A DNA stretch of 55,053 bases, taken from the NCBI RefSeq assembly GCF_017876095.1, contig NZ_JAGINM010000035.1, positions 1 through 55,053 of the forward strand. Reading direction: 5' to 3'. Origin of the DNA: Azospirillum agricola (GTDB lineage: Bacteria > Pseudomonadota > Alphaproteobacteria > Azospirillales > Azospirillaceae). The notes beneath the pieces are model-generated. The model searched no databases, had not been told where the DNA came from, and saw only the letters and a program-made list of their open reading frames with translations. The position numbers and the translations under genes were made by a program. Shown piece after piece: positions 25,913 through 34,980 of this stretch. The stretch's first letter is position 1. Each line of letters starts with the position of its first letter.

Positions 25913-26914
25913 TCAGGCCGCGTCTTCCCCATGGCGCCGCCGCATCTCGGCCTCGACCAGCCGGGCGACGACCCCCGGCATGCAGGTCTGGGCCTCCCAG
26001 ACCAGCAGGCGGCGGGCCTTGCCGGGGTCGCCGACGCTGCGGCTGATGTCGGAGGGGCGCAGCAGCGCCGCGTCGGTCTCGACATGCTGGCGCCAGTCCA
26101 GCCCGAACTGGGCGAAGACCTGTTCGACGAAGGATTCCAGCGTGTGGAGTTCGCCGGTGGCGATGACGAAATCCTCCGGCCGGTCGAAGGCCAGCATGCG
26201 GTGCATGGCGTCGACGTATTCCGGCGCCCAGCCCCAGTCGCGCGCGATGGCCAGGGCGCCCAGCGTCAGGGTTTCGGCCTTGCGTTCGGCAATGTCGGCG
26301 GCGCCGCGCACCACCTTCTGGGTGACGTAGCGGGCCGGGCGCAGCGGCGATTCATGGTTGAACAGAAGGCCGGAGCAGGCGAACAGCCCATAAGCCTCGC
26401 GGTAGTTCGCCACCGCCCAGAAGGCCGCCGCCTTGCCGACTCCATAGGGACTGCGGGGATGGAAGGGCGTCGCCTCGTCGCCCGGCCGGTCATCGGTGTT
26501 GCCGAAGCACTCGCTGGACGAGGCATTGTAGAAGCGGGTGTCGAGCTTCAGGAAGCGGATCGCTTCCAGGATGTTGATGGTGCCGCCGATGCTGCCGTTC
26601 AGGGTTTCGACCGGCTGGTCGAAGGACAGCCCGACCGACGACTGGCCGGCGAGGTTGTAGATCTCGTCCGGCCGGACGCGGGCGATCACCTCGACCACGC
26701 TGCGGAAGTCGGTCAGCACGGCGGAATGGAGGCTTGCCCGCCCCCGGATGCCCAGCCGCGCCAGATTGCCGAAGCCGGACATCTCGCGGTCGCGCGAGGT
26801 GCCGTGGACGCTGTAGCCCCGCTCCAGCAGATGGCGGGCCAGATAGGCGCCGTCCTGGCCCGAAATGCCGAAGACCAGAGCGGTCCTCGGAGTCTCCCGG
26901 AGTGGGCCGGCCAT
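25913..26914 (-). CDS. GDP-mannose 4,6-dehydratase-like SDR (second paralogue)
   Basis: 333 residues. Rossmann motif GISGQDGAYLA begins at 16, SSSECFG lies at 132-138, and the Y157xxxK161 pair is in SPYGVGK. ARDWGWAPEYVDAMHRML is the GMD substrate-binding segment. The family converts GDP-mannose to GDP-4-keto-6-deoxymannose. The catalytic Thr of canonical Gmd (T133 in the neighbour) is Ser here and the usual ELYG is ECFG, so it may be a divergent dehydratase or act on a related GDP-sugar. It starts 2 bases after the gmd stop. Confidence 0.85.
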   Translation of the reverse strand: MAGPLRETPRTALVFGISGQDGAYLARHLLERGYSVHGTSRDREMSGFGNLARLGIRGRASLHSAVLTDFRSVVEVIARVRPDEIYNLAGQSSVGLSFDQPVETLNGSIGGTINILEAIRFLKLDTRFYNASSSECFGNTDDRPGDEATPFHPRSPYGVGKAAAFWAVANYREAYGLFACSGLLFNHESPLRPARYVTQKVVRGAADIAERKAETLTLGALAIARDWGWAPEYVDAMHRMLAFDRPEDFVIATGELHTLESFVEQVFAQFGLDWRQHVETDAALLRPSDISRSVGDPGKARRLLVWEAQTCMPGVVARLVEAEMRRRHGEDAA

Positions 26915-26916
26915 GG

Positions 26917-27981
26917 TCAGCGGCCGGCAGTGCGGCCGTTGTCGGAGGCGACGGCCTTCAGGTCGGCGTCCATCATCTCGCGCACCAGATCGGCGAAGGC
27001 GGTCTTGTGCGACCAGCCCAGCTTGGCGTGCGCCTTGGACGGGTCGCCCAGCAGCAGGTCGACCTCGGTCGGGCGGAAGTAGCGCGGATCGATGCGGACC
27101 ACCGTCTTGCCGGTCTTGCCGCAGACGCCCTCCTCCTCGACGCCCTCGCCACGCCATTCGATCGGGCGGCCGACATGGGCGAAGGACAACTCGACGAACT
27201 CGCGCACCGAATGGGTCTCGCCGGTGGCCAGCACATAGTCGTCGGCCTGCTCCTGCTGGAGCATCAGCCACATCCCTTCGACGTAGTCGCGGGCGTGGCC
27301 CCAGTCGCGCTTGGCGTCCAGGTTGCCCAGATACAGGCAGTCCTGGGTGCCGGTGTGGATGGCCGAGACGGCGCGGGTGATCTTGCGGGTGACGAAGGTC
27401 TCGCCGCGGGTCGGGCCCTCGTGGTTGAACAGGATGCCGTTCGAGGCGTGCATCCCGTAGGCCTCGCGGTAGTTCACCGTAATCCAGTAAGCGTAGAGCT
27501 TGGCCGCCGCGTAGGGACTGCGCGGGTAGAAGGGCGTCGTCTCGCGCTGCGGGGTCTCCTGGACCTTGCCGTACAACTCCGAGGTCGAGGCCTGGTAGAA
27601 ACGCGCGGTCTTCTCCATGCCCAGGATGCGGATCGCCTCCAGCAGGCGCAGCGTGCCCAGGCCGTCCGAGTTGGCGGTGTATTCCGGGGTCTCGAAGCTG
27701 ACCTGCACGTGGCTCTGGGCCGCGAGATTGTAGATCTCGTCGGGCTGGACATGTTGGACCAGCCGGATCAGGTTCGTGGCGTCGGTCAGGTCGCCGTAAT
27801 GCAGGAAGAGCCGCACGTCCTTTTCGTGGCGGTCGCTGTAGAGGTGCTCGATCCGTCCGGTGTTGAAGGAGGACGACCGGCGCTTGATGCCGTGGACGAT
27901 GTAGCCCTTTTCAAGCAGCAGTTCGGCGAGATAGGCGCCATCCTGACCTGTGGCACCCGTGATCAAAGCGACCTTCGACAA
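26917..27981 (-). CDS. gmd: GDP-mannose 4,6-dehydratase
   Basis: 354 residues from a TTG start at 27981, which has AGGGG 7 bases upstream and gives the family-typical MSKVALITGATGQDG; the alternative ATG at 28002 adds seven residues and lacks a good ribosome site. GATGQDG is at 9-15, catalytic T133/E135 in ASTSELYG, and Y157xxxK161 in SPYAAAK. RDWGHARDYVEGMWLMLQQ and TGETHSVREFVE are hallmark Gmd segments. The product, GDP-4-keto-6-deoxymannose, is the precursor of GDP-fucose, GDP-rhamnose or GDP-perosamine; no dedicated second-step enzyme was identified, unless the neighbouring paralogue or the epimerase at 32388 serves. Confidence 0.95.
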   Translation of the reverse strand: MSKVALITGATGQDGAYLAELLLEKGYIVHGIKRRSSSFNTGRIEHLYSDRHEKDVRLFLHYGDLTDATNLIRLVQHVQPDEIYNLAAQSHVQVSFETPEYTANSDGLGTLRLLEAIRILGMEKTARFYQASTSELYGKVQETPQRETTPFYPRSPYAAAKLYAYWITVNYREAYGMHASNGILFNHEGPTRGETFVTRKITRAVSAIHTGTQDCLYLGNLDAKRDWGHARDYVEGMWLMLQQEQADDYVLATGETHSVREFVELSFAHVGRPIEWRGEGVEEEGVCGKTGKTVVRIDPRYFRPTEVDLLLGDPSKAHAKLGWSHKTAFADLVREMMDADLKAVASDNGRTAGR

Positions 27982-28215
27982 AGCAGAACCCCTTTTTCGC
28001 ATCCTACGGCCGGCCGGCCGCGCAACGGCGCGCCATCAATGTCCAAGGACGGCGGGTGAAAAGCAGCCTTACACCGTGCGCCGCACTATCATCAAAGGAC
28101 AAAGGCAAGGCAAGACTTCCTTGCGGTAAAGGCGGTGGACCATATTCCGGAGAATTCCACCCTGAAAAGCCTGCGCCCTGGTCGGGGGCCGGCATCCTCC
28201 CGCCGGCGGGCTGCG

Positions 28216-28941
28216 TCAGCCGGTCCGTTCCGCAGCGAGGAAGAGGGTGGAGGCGACCCCACGCGCGACCGACAAACCACGCTCCAGCGTGGTCGACAAG
28301 GCCTTGTTGCCGAGCGCGAGATGCAACCCGATGGGCAGGGTGAACATTGGCGTCGCGTCGATCGTCCGAAACCCTTGGCGGGTGACGGAAGCGGCCAGGG
28401 CGCGGTCGTCGAAACAGCGGTACACCTCGCCCCCGGTCAGCGCGCGCGCCTTGACCAGAAGCAGGTTCGGGCTGGCCCGGCGGGGAGCGTCCAGCACGAT
28501 CCCCTTGCGGGACAGCGCCGCCATGTGGCCGATCATGGCGTCGGGGTCGGCGACGTGCATCAGCACGCGCGACGACACGGCGACGTCGTGCGCCGGTTCG
28601 ACCGGATCCTGGGGCGCGTCGGCGACGATGTCCCCCAGGCGGCAGGCGATGGTCAACCCTTCGGCCCGCGCCTTCGCGTCCAGCCGCTCCAGCATGGCTT
28701 CCGACTGGTCGAAGGCGGTGACGGCGTAGCCGAGGCGGGCGAAGGCCAGCGACAGCTTTCCGGTGCCGGCCCCCATGTCGATGACCGAGCCGGTTGGTCC
28801 GGTCAGGCGTTGGACCTGGGCGGTGAAGTAAGCGACTTCGAGACTGTTGACGTAGTCGTCCTCGCCGATCCGCCGCTTGGCGTCGTAATCCGTCACCAGC
28901 GTGCGTGAACGGTAATTGGCCTTATTGTCGATCGAGTCCAT
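28216..28941 (-). CDS. SAM-dependent methyltransferase
   Basis: 241 residues, class I Rossmann-type methyltransferase. Motif I is VIDMGAGTGKLSLAFARLG (about 52-70), followed by AFDQSEAMLERL and VSSRVLMHVADP, matching the Methyltransf_11/25 pattern. The ATG at 28941 gives MDSIDNKANYRSR; longer extensions run into AT-rich intergenic DNA. It is transcribed leftward towards gmd with a 234-base gap, so probably independently. The substrate is unknown; sugar O-methylation is inferred from surroundings. Confidence 0.82.
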   Translation of the reverse strand: MDSIDNKANYRSRTLVTDYDAKRRIGEDDYVNSLEVAYFTAQVQRLTGPTGSVIDMGAGTGKLSLAFARLGYAVTAFDQSEAMLERLDAKARAEGLTIACRLGDIVADAPQDPVEPAHDVAVSSRVLMHVADPDAMIGHMAALSRKGIVLDAPRRASPNLLLVKARALTGGEVYRCFDDRALAASVTRQGFRTIDATPMFTLPIGLHLALGNKALSTTLERGLSVARGVASTLFLAAERTG

Positions 28942-29103
28942 CACCAGGCCTGCCGCTCGTTTTATCCACGCTGTCCGCACCGGAACAAACAACAGCCGGG
29001 CGGGCGGGTCAAGGGTGCGGGTCAAGGAACGGCCGGCAGCCCTCTTTACGGTGGGATGCAAGCCTGTTAAACCAAAAATCAATGCCTGCCGATCGGGGAT
29101 GTT

Positions 29104-29595
29104 ATGACAAGGACGTTGGATCTTGGGTGTGGCAAGAAACCCAAAAACCCTTTTTCGGCTGACGAGGTTCACGGAATCGATGTCATGGAGGGCGATGGCC
29201 TTCTCATAAAGAAAGCCGATCTTGCCGTTGAAAGCATACCGTATGAAGACGAATTCTTTGAATTCGTTACGGCACATGATTTTATTGAGCATATTCCAAG
29301 GGTTATTTACATACCCCACAGAAGAAATCCGTTTGTAGAGTTGATGAATGAGATTTATCGCGTTCTGAAAGTCGGCGGGCTCTTTTACTCATTCACGCCG
29401 GCATTTCCCCATGCGGCGGCTTTCCAAGATCCCACGCATGTCAACATCATTACGGAAGGGACATTCCCTTCCTATTTCGATGATAAGAACAGATGGGCGG
29501 AAATGTACGGCTTCAAGGGTTCGTTCCAGATCGTGGAGCAAGCGTGGCGCGGGCCGCATCTTGTCTCGGTTCTAAGAAAGACTCCGGTGGCGTGA
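29104..29595 (+). CDS. Small AT-rich methyltransferase-like protein
   Basis: 163 residues. TLDLGCGKKPKNPF at the N-terminus is SAM-binding motif I, IDVMEGDGLLI is motif II and AHDFIEHIP motif IV, so this is a compact class I methyltransferase lacking the usual N-terminal extension. Base composition differs from neighbours (22 G+C of 60 at 29281-29340). It is divergent from the methyltransferase at 28216 and convergent with that at 29658. The composition suggests recent acquisition. Confidence 0.8.
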   Translation: MTRTLDLGCGKKPKNPFSADEVHGIDVMEGDGLLIKKADLAVESIPYEDEFFEFVTAHDFIEHIPRVIYIPHRRNPFVELMNEIYRVLKVGGLFYSFTPAFPHAAAFQDPTHVNIITEGTFPSYFDDKNRWAEMYGFKGSFQIVEQAWRGPHLVSVLRKTPVA

Positions 29596-29657
29596 TCATC
29601 CGCTTCATCGCAAGCGGCGTGCGTTGGGGCGGGAACCGGGCGTGAAGCCTGCCCGCT

Positions 29658-30347
29658 TCAGACCCGGGCGTGACCCCAGAAATTGGGGTAGAGCACCATC
29701 GGGAAATGGTTGGAGGCCTGGAGGATAAGCAGGCCGGGCCAGCCCAGCGACTGGCGGACCAGGGTCTTCTTGAACTCGGTGTCGCTGCGGTTGCGCTCGA
29801 TCCGCACGTCGCGGAAACCGGCCCGGCCAAGCAGGCGGCGCAGGCTGCCGTAGGTCTGCAACGAGCAATGCTCGCGGAAGATCATGGCCAGCTTCTCGCG
29901 GTTGAACGCGCGCAGGGCCAGGATCCAGTAGGGCGCATCGACCAGCAGGTTCGGCGTCTGGAAGACCAGCCGTCCGCCCGGACGCAGCAGGGTGCACAGC
30001 TCGGTCAGGTAGGCCTCGACGGGGGGGATGTGCTCGATGACGTCGAACATGGTGATGACGTCGAAGCTGCCCTTTGCGAAAGGGAAGATCGTGCCGTCGT
30101 AGACCTGCATCCGGTCCTTCAGGTCGGGGTAGGCGGCTTCGCCCTTGGCGATGGCGGCGGCGTCGATCTCCAGCCCCTGGACGTTCGCGTAGCCCTGCCG
30201 GCGCAGATTCTCCAGGAAACTGCCGTGGCGGCAGCCGACGTCGAGGATGCGCGCGGCCGCATCGATGCCGAGCGATTGGAAGTAGCTCAGGCACGAGGCC
30301 GTGTCGCCCCGCTCGCCCTCAAGGGAAACCACATCGGTCGCTGTCAT
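29658..30347 (-). CDS. SAM-dependent methyltransferase
   Basis: 229 residues. ILDVGCRHGSFLENL (about 34-48) is the SAM-binding motif I, GLEIDAAAIAKG motif II, and FDVITMFDVIEHIPP the post-motif segment of Methyltransf_23-type enzymes. The C-terminal region is basic and hydrophobic. The ATG at 30347 follows a GGCGGGAT ribosome-site-like stretch. A promoter-like pair lies upstream at 30382-30410. The target is unknown. Confidence 0.85.
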   Translation of the reverse strand: MTATDVVSLEGERGDTASCLSYFQSLGIDAAARILDVGCRHGSFLENLRRQGYANVQGLEIDAAAIAKGEAAYPDLKDRMQVYDGTIFPFAKGSFDVITMFDVIEHIPPVEAYLTELCTLLRPGGRLVFQTPNLLVDAPYWILALRAFNREKLAMIFREHCSLQTYGSLRRLLGRAGFRDVRIERNRSDTEFKKTLVRQSLGWPGLLILQASNHFPMVLYPNFWGHARV

Positions 30348-30658
30348 ATCCCGCCGCCCGTCCGTTTGCCCTGGAGATCCGTTGATACGGACCGCGGCCC
30401 CCGATTGCAATGAGTTGTGACAGGAGTGCGGAGCGCGCCGGGGCAGCCGTTCCAGCCGTCGTCGGGGTCGGAAGCAGGGGCCGGACAATGAAGCCGTTGC
30501 GAATGAGACACCACGGGAAAGCCGCCGGAGTGGTGAAGGAGAGTGAGGCGCCGACGCCGCGCGGGCTTGCTCCCGGTTCCCGCATGAGCTAAAGCATGGC
30601 AGGATTTCATCCGCATGTTTTGCCGATGCCCTAATTATTCTTCGGGAGTGCCGCACGA
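30348..30658. other. 311-base divergent intergenic region
   Basis: No gene recognised between the leftward methyltransferase and the rightward membrane protein. It contains a probable minus-strand promoter at 30382-30410 and a GGGAG ribosome site about 10 bases before the ATG at 30659. The stretch near 30590-30650 is relatively AT-rich and is the likely location of the rightward promoter, but I could not define hexamers. Confidence 0.6.
30382..30410 (-). promoter_or_regulatory. Possible sigma-70 promoter of the methyltransferase at 29658
   Basis: Minus strand TTGCAA (30410-30405), 17-base spacer, TATCAA (30387-30382), each matching consensus at four of six positions, about 35 bases before the ATG at 30347. 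Confidence 0.4.
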
Positions 30659-32344
30659 ATGTTGTCTTCATTGGTCGGACAGCAGGACGGGGTGCGCGAT
30701 CCCGCCGGTGTTCCGCGCTGGATGGCGCCAATTCTTGTTGCGGTGCTTTTCCTGTTCTTTGCCGCCGGGTCGTTTTCCTACTATGCCCAGCACGCCTTCA
30801 TCAACGCCGACGCCTGGGCCGTCTACGACATGGCGCGCAGTTTCGACGAGCGTTTCTACCATGGCATGCTGATCCGGCAGTTCCAGTTCGATCTCGACTA
30901 CGGCTCCAGCTACGCGTTCCTGGGTCCGGTCCTGGTTTACGCTGCGGATGCGCTGACCGGACTCGGCATCTACGGCCACTACATCGTGACCGTCCTGGCC
31001 GGGCTGGGCTCTCTGCTGCTCGGCTGGGTGATCCTGGGCAAGGCGGCAGGGGGGATGGCGGGCGAAGGGCGGACCCCCGCCGTGGCGCTGTCGGCGCTGC
31101 TGCTGGCTGTCGTCGCCTTCAACATCTGGGAGCTGTACCGGGACATCTACCGGGCCTCGACGATCCCGATCGCCCTGTTCTTCATCCTGGCGGCGCTCGC
31201 CCTGCTGCCCCGGCGCGGCGATCTGACGGCCGGCCGGGCCTTCGCCGTCGGGATGACGATGGGACTGGCGGCGATGACCCGCTTCGACGTCAACCTGCTG
31301 GTGCTGGCCTTCGCGGGCGTCGTGCTGGCCACCGCCGGCCGCCGCCGGATCCGGGCGACCGTGCTCTATGTGGCCGGCGTGCTGCTGACCATTTCACCAT
31401 GGATCGTCTTCTCGCTCGCCGTGTTCGGAAAGCCCTACGCGTCCGACAACGCCATCGTCGCGGTCGCCGTCAAGCAACTGCATTCCCTGGACCTGATCCT
31501 GCCCGGCGAGCCGACGCTGTTCAGCGACTTCGATGGCTGGCTGGCCCGCGTCTCGCTGACCGCCGCCGATTTCCTGAACATCCTCCACGTCATGCTGGCG
31601 CGCAGCCCTTTCGCCTGGGTGTTCCTGGCCGGCGTCCCCGCCCTGGTGCTGCTGCTGACGGCGTGGGGGCTGGCCGGTGGCCGGCGTGGCGGGACGGCGC
31701 CGGTGGGGGACGGCGCGGTTGCAACCCTGCGCTACCCGGCTGCCCTGACGCTCACCGCGCTCGCCGGGCTGCTGCTGTTCGTCGGTCCGGTGGCCACCGG
31801 CTACCAGATGAACACCCGTTACTATTCGATGACCTTCCTGCTGGTGGCGCTTGCGCTGCTGGGCTGGACCCTGGTCGGGATGGCGGCGGCGGAGCGGCGG
31901 TTGGGAAGCCGTGGACCGCGCCTTCTGCTGGAGGCCGGGTTGGTTGTCCTGTGCCTCGCGGGCTTCCCGACGATGCTCCGCGAGGCGTTCCAGGAGGGCT
32001 GGCCGCCGTTGCGCTTCAACGAGGCCAACCGCCACGCCGAGGCTCATCCCGACCTGATGCGCTGCGTCCCGGCGGACGGGCGGACGCTGCTGTTGTTCCG
32101 CTACACCAGCCAGACCTTGCAGGACGGCATCCGCTTCGGCGTGCTGGCGCGCCGCGTCGTCCTGATCATGCCCAACAACTGGCCCGAGGTCCCGGCGGCG
32201 CGCAAGCTCGCCTTCCTGAGCGAGGCCCGTGTCAGCCATGTCTGGCTCGACGAGGCGGAGTCGCGCGCGGGCTTGGTGGATGAGGGCATGGTCCTTCGGC
32301 CGGTGGCGGGTTGCACCGGTTTCTACAGCGTCGGCACGCCCTGA
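30659..32344 (+). CDS. Polytopic membrane protein, GT-C glycosyltransferase-like
   Basis: 561 residues with about ten hydrophobic segments. After the first segment (WMAPILVAVLFLFFAAG) comes an acidic loop containing NADAWAVYDMARSFDE, the region where GT39-like GT-C enzymes hold catalytic acids. The soluble tail of about 100 residues (PADGRTLLLFRYTSQTL) is predicted periplasmic. Its organisation parallels the 575-residue protein at 18363, suggesting the same functional class. It precedes an epimerase gene by 43 bases on the same strand. Specific function is unknown. Confidence 0.72.
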   Translation: MLSSLVGQQDGVRDPAGVPRWMAPILVAVLFLFFAAGSFSYYAQHAFINADAWAVYDMARSFDERFYHGMLIRQFQFDLDYGSSYAFLGPVLVYAADALTGLGIYGHYIVTVLAGLGSLLLGWVILGKAAGGMAGEGRTPAVALSALLLAVVAFNIWELYRDIYRASTIPIALFFILAALALLPRRGDLTAGRAFAVGMTMGLAAMTRFDVNLLVLAFAGVVLATAGRRRIRATVLYVAGVLLTISPWIVFSLAVFGKPYASDNAIVAVAVKQLHSLDLILPGEPTLFSDFDGWLARVSLTAADFLNILHVMLARSPFAWVFLAGVPALVLLLTAWGLAGGRRGGTAPVGDGAVATLRYPAALTLTALAGLLLFVGPVATGYQMNTRYYSMTFLLVALALLGWTLVGMAAAERRLGSRGPRLLLEAGLVVLCLAGFPTMLREAFQEGWPPLRFNEANRHAEAHPDLMRCVPADGRTLLLFRYTSQTLQDGIRFGVLARRVVLIMPNNWPEVPAARKLAFLSEARVSHVWLDEAESRAGLVDEGMVLRPVAGCTGFYSVGTP

Positions 32345-32387
32345 TCCCCGCCGGGAAACGGGTCGGAAAGAGGGGAAGGGGAAAGCC

Positions 32388-33368
32388 ATGAGGCACATCG
32401 TCATCGGGTCCAGCGGCTTCGTCGGCCAGCGGCTGGTGCAGGCCCTGCTTGAGGCGGGGGAACCGGTCGTGGCGTTCAGCCGCACCCCGGTGGCGGGTGG
32501 TCCCACGCCGGAAGAAGAGGGGGGCGGCGTCTTTGTGCCGGGCGACATCCGCAGCGCGGAGGATCTGGCCCGGCTCGATCTGCGGCCGAACGACGTGGTG
32601 CATCATCTGGCGGCCCGCCATTTCGGCAACGGCGTTCCGTTGCAAGGGCGAGACGCCTGGTTCGAGGAGGTCAACGTCGGCGGGACCCGCCAACTGCTGG
32701 CGGCGATGCGCCGGGCCGGCACCGGGCGGATGGTCTTCTTCTCGACCGACATGACCTATGGCCTGCCGGAACGGCTCCCGGTCACCCCCGATCATCCGCA
32801 GAAGCCGCTCGGCCCCTACGGCCGTACCAAGCTGGAGGCCGAAGCCCTGATCCGGCGGGCGTCGGCGGAGGACGGGCTGCGGGCGACCATCTTCCGCCCC
32901 CGGCTGATCAGCGGCCCCGGCCGGCTCGGCACCCTGGCGACCCTGTTCACGCTGATCCGCAAGGGCCTGCCGGTGCCGATGATCGGCAGCGGGAGGAACC
33001 GTTACCAGATGATCTCGGTCGACGACTGCGTGCGCGCCGATCTGCGCGCGGTCGCGGCGGGCTGTCCGCCCGGCCCCTTCAACCTAGGCTCGGAAAATCC
33101 CAAGACCGCCCGCGACCTGCTGGGCGCGGTGATCCGACACGCCGGCTCCTCTTCCGTCCTCGTGCCCACCCCGGCCCGGCTGGTGACGGCGACGCTGGCC
33201 CTGCTCGACCGATTCGGCCGCCCGCTCATGTACCCCGAGCAGTATCTGAGCGCGGACGCGGACTTCGTCTTCGACACGCGGACGACCCGGACGGTCCTGG
33301 ACTGGCGGGCCGAGGACGACGACGTCGACGTGATGATCGCCGCTTACGAGGCCTTCCTGCGGCTGTGA
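32388..33368 (+). CDS. NAD-dependent epimerase/dehydratase (SDR)
   Basis: 326 residues. GSSGFVG (7-13) is the nucleotide-binding motif, FFSTDMTYG (117-125) the Ser/Thr segment and Y144xxxK148 (PYGRTK) the catalytic pair. The ATG at 32388 has an excellent purine-rich ribosome site (AGGGGAAGGGG). No residue pattern fixes the substrate. It may epimerise or reduce a nucleotide sugar, for example the 4-keto product of the GMD enzymes, but this is inference. It is convergent with the GMC oxidoreductase, with only 10 bases between stops. Confidence 0.85.
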   Translation: MRHIVIGSSGFVGQRLVQALLEAGEPVVAFSRTPVAGGPTPEEEGGGVFVPGDIRSAEDLARLDLRPNDVVHHLAARHFGNGVPLQGRDAWFEEVNVGGTRQLLAAMRRAGTGRMVFFSTDMTYGLPERLPVTPDHPQKPLGPYGRTKLEAEALIRRASAEDGLRATIFRPRLISGPGRLGTLATLFTLIRKGLPVPMIGSGRNRYQMISVDDCVRADLRAVAAGCPPGPFNLGSENPKTARDLLGAVIRHAGSSSVLVPTPARLVTATLALLDRFGRPLMYPEQYLSADADFVFDTRTTRTVLDWRAEDDDVDVMIAAYEAFLRL

Positions 33369-33378
33369 TCCCGTCCCG

Positions 33379-34980
33379 TCAGGCTGCGCCCTTCAGGACG
33401 CCGGCGCAGATGCGCAGGGCGTTGGCCATCACCGTGTAGGTGGTCGGCGTGCCGGGGATCGACGGCAGGACCGAGGCGTCGACCACATGCACCCGGCCCG
33501 AGCCGAAGGGACGGCCGAGCACGTCGGTCTGCCCCGGTTCCGGCGTCCGTGCCATCGGCAGTGACCCGCCGAAATGCAGGCTGTGGCCGGGCGGGCTGCT
33601 TTCGGCCAGGAAAGGCAGCGGTCGTCCGCCGAAGACTCCGCCGAAGCGGCCGAGCCGCCCCATGAACTCCTTGAAGATCGGGCGGGTGTCCGGACGCGGC
33701 CCGGCCTCGACATGGCCGATCCCGTCCTCCTCGTTCGCCGAGACGCGGTAGCGCAAGGTACCGGAATCGTTGGAGTGGAAATAGACCATCCCGATCATCA
33801 TGCGCTCGAACATGGGCGTGCCCAGCCGCATCATCGGGTGGGCCAGGGGGCCCAGCTTCGCCTTGAGGGATTCGAAGAACAGGTCGTTCACCCCGTAGAG
33901 TTGGCAGTGGAGCGTGTGCGGGGTGGAGCGCAGGCCGACGTCCTGGATGTAGACCTGTGCCAGCGTGTTGGCCCGTTCGTCCACCGCCCCCTTGACCCGC
34001 CGGTAGCGCAGATAGGGGAAGTAGTATTTCTGGCTGTCGTGGATGATGAAGTCGCGGTCGCACAGCCCCTGCGACCGCGCCACGATGGCCGTGGACCCCA
34101 TGACGCCGCAGGCGACGAACAGGCGGTCGAAGCGGTGCTCCTCGCGGGGGCCGCCCTCCGTCGGCCGGCAGACCGCGGTAACGCCGTCCGGCCCCTCAGC
34201 GTAGCGCAGGACGTGGCGTCCGTCCAGGTAGCGGAAATTGGGCCGGCCCGACAGCGAGCGGATGACGTCGGCCGCGTTGAAGATGGCCCGGTGCGGGCAG
34301 CCGTGCATGCACAGCCCGCAGGAGGTGCAGCCCATGCCGCCGACCGAGTGCTTCGGCCCGACGGCGATCTTGGCGCGCCCGCAACGCAGGCCGGCGGCCG
34401 CCAGCCGCTCCCGCCCGCGCGCCACCCCGGCAAGGATGCGCTGTCCGTGCAGGCCCAGCGGGTAGTTGGGCCGGGCGTCGAGGCGGGCGTCGTACAGCTC
34501 GTCGATGCCGTCGCCGGCGTCGCCGCTGACGTCGAGGATGGCGTCCAGCTCGGCGAAATGCGGCGTCAGGTCGCCGGCCGGGAAGGGCCAGTCGGCCATG
34601 TCCCGCTGCGCCACGGCGCAGACGTTGGCGCCCCAGGCGTTGCTGAGGCCGCCGAGCGCCAGGGAGGTCTCGACGTGCAGGCCGGCGCCGCTGGACAGGC
34701 GGTTGGGTGGGATCGACCGGTAGACGAAATCGGAGCCGAAGGGCAGCTTGGGAGGCAGGACGGCGGTCTCGCCGACCACGCTCCTGCGCTGGGCGGTGAC
34801 CGCCTCCATGAAGCGGTCGCGGTCGACCGCGTGGTCGGCCCGGGTGAAGGGCGCCAGATGCGGCTCGATCTCGAAGCCGACGTCGATGACGGTCACGTCG
34901 AAGCCGGCCTCGACGAAGCGGTGGGCGGCGGCGGCGCCCGAGGGGCCCGAGCCGACGATGCCGATTTTCCGGCCGTTCAC
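33379..34980 (-). CDS. GMC-type FAD oxidoreductase with ferredoxin-like cysteine cluster
   Basis: 533 residues. GIVGSGPSGAAAAHRF (7-22) is the FAD-binding motif, and the C-terminal VVDASVLPSIPGTPTTYTVM segment is the GMC active-site signature. Between them lies C218-x2-C221-x2-C224-x3-C228-P, the pattern of a 4Fe-4S-binding ferredoxin loop, unusual inside a GMC enzyme. GMC oxidoreductases typically oxidise alcohols or sugars; a sugar oxidation in glycan maturation is plausible but unproven. The GTG start (34980-34978) overlaps the GT9 stop as GTGA. The frame is open upstream through the GT9 gene but that is a shadow. Confidence 0.85.
   Translation of the reverse strand: MNGRKIGIVGSGPSGAAAAHRFVEAGFDVTVIDVGFEIEPHLAPFTRADHAVDRDRFMEAVTAQRRSVVGETAVLPPKLPFGSDFVYRSIPPNRLSSGAGLHVETSLALGGLSNAWGANVCAVAQRDMADWPFPAGDLTPHFAELDAILDVSGDAGDGIDELYDARLDARPNYPLGLHGQRILAGVARGRERLAAAGLRCGRAKIAVGPKHSVGGMGCTSCGLCMHGCPHRAIFNAADVIRSLSGRPNFRYLDGRHVLRYAEGPDGVTAVCRPTEGGPREEHRFDRLFVACGVMGSTAIVARSQGLCDRDFIIHDSQKYYFPYLRYRRVKGAVDERANTLAQVYIQDVGLRSTPHTLHCQLYGVNDLFFESLKAKLGPLAHPMMRLGTPMFERMMIGMVYFHSNDSGTLRYRVSANEEDGIGHVEAGPRPDTRPIFKEFMGRLGRFGGVFGGRPLPFLAESSPPGHSLHFGGSLPMARTPEPGQTDVLGRPFGSGRVHVVDASVLPSIPGTPTTYTVMANALRICAGVLKGAA

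Noticed and set aside
29600..29617. CCGCTT-loop-AAGCGG hairpin between convergent methyltransferase genes
   Set aside because: Only 6 bp with a 6-base loop and no T tract; could occur by chance.
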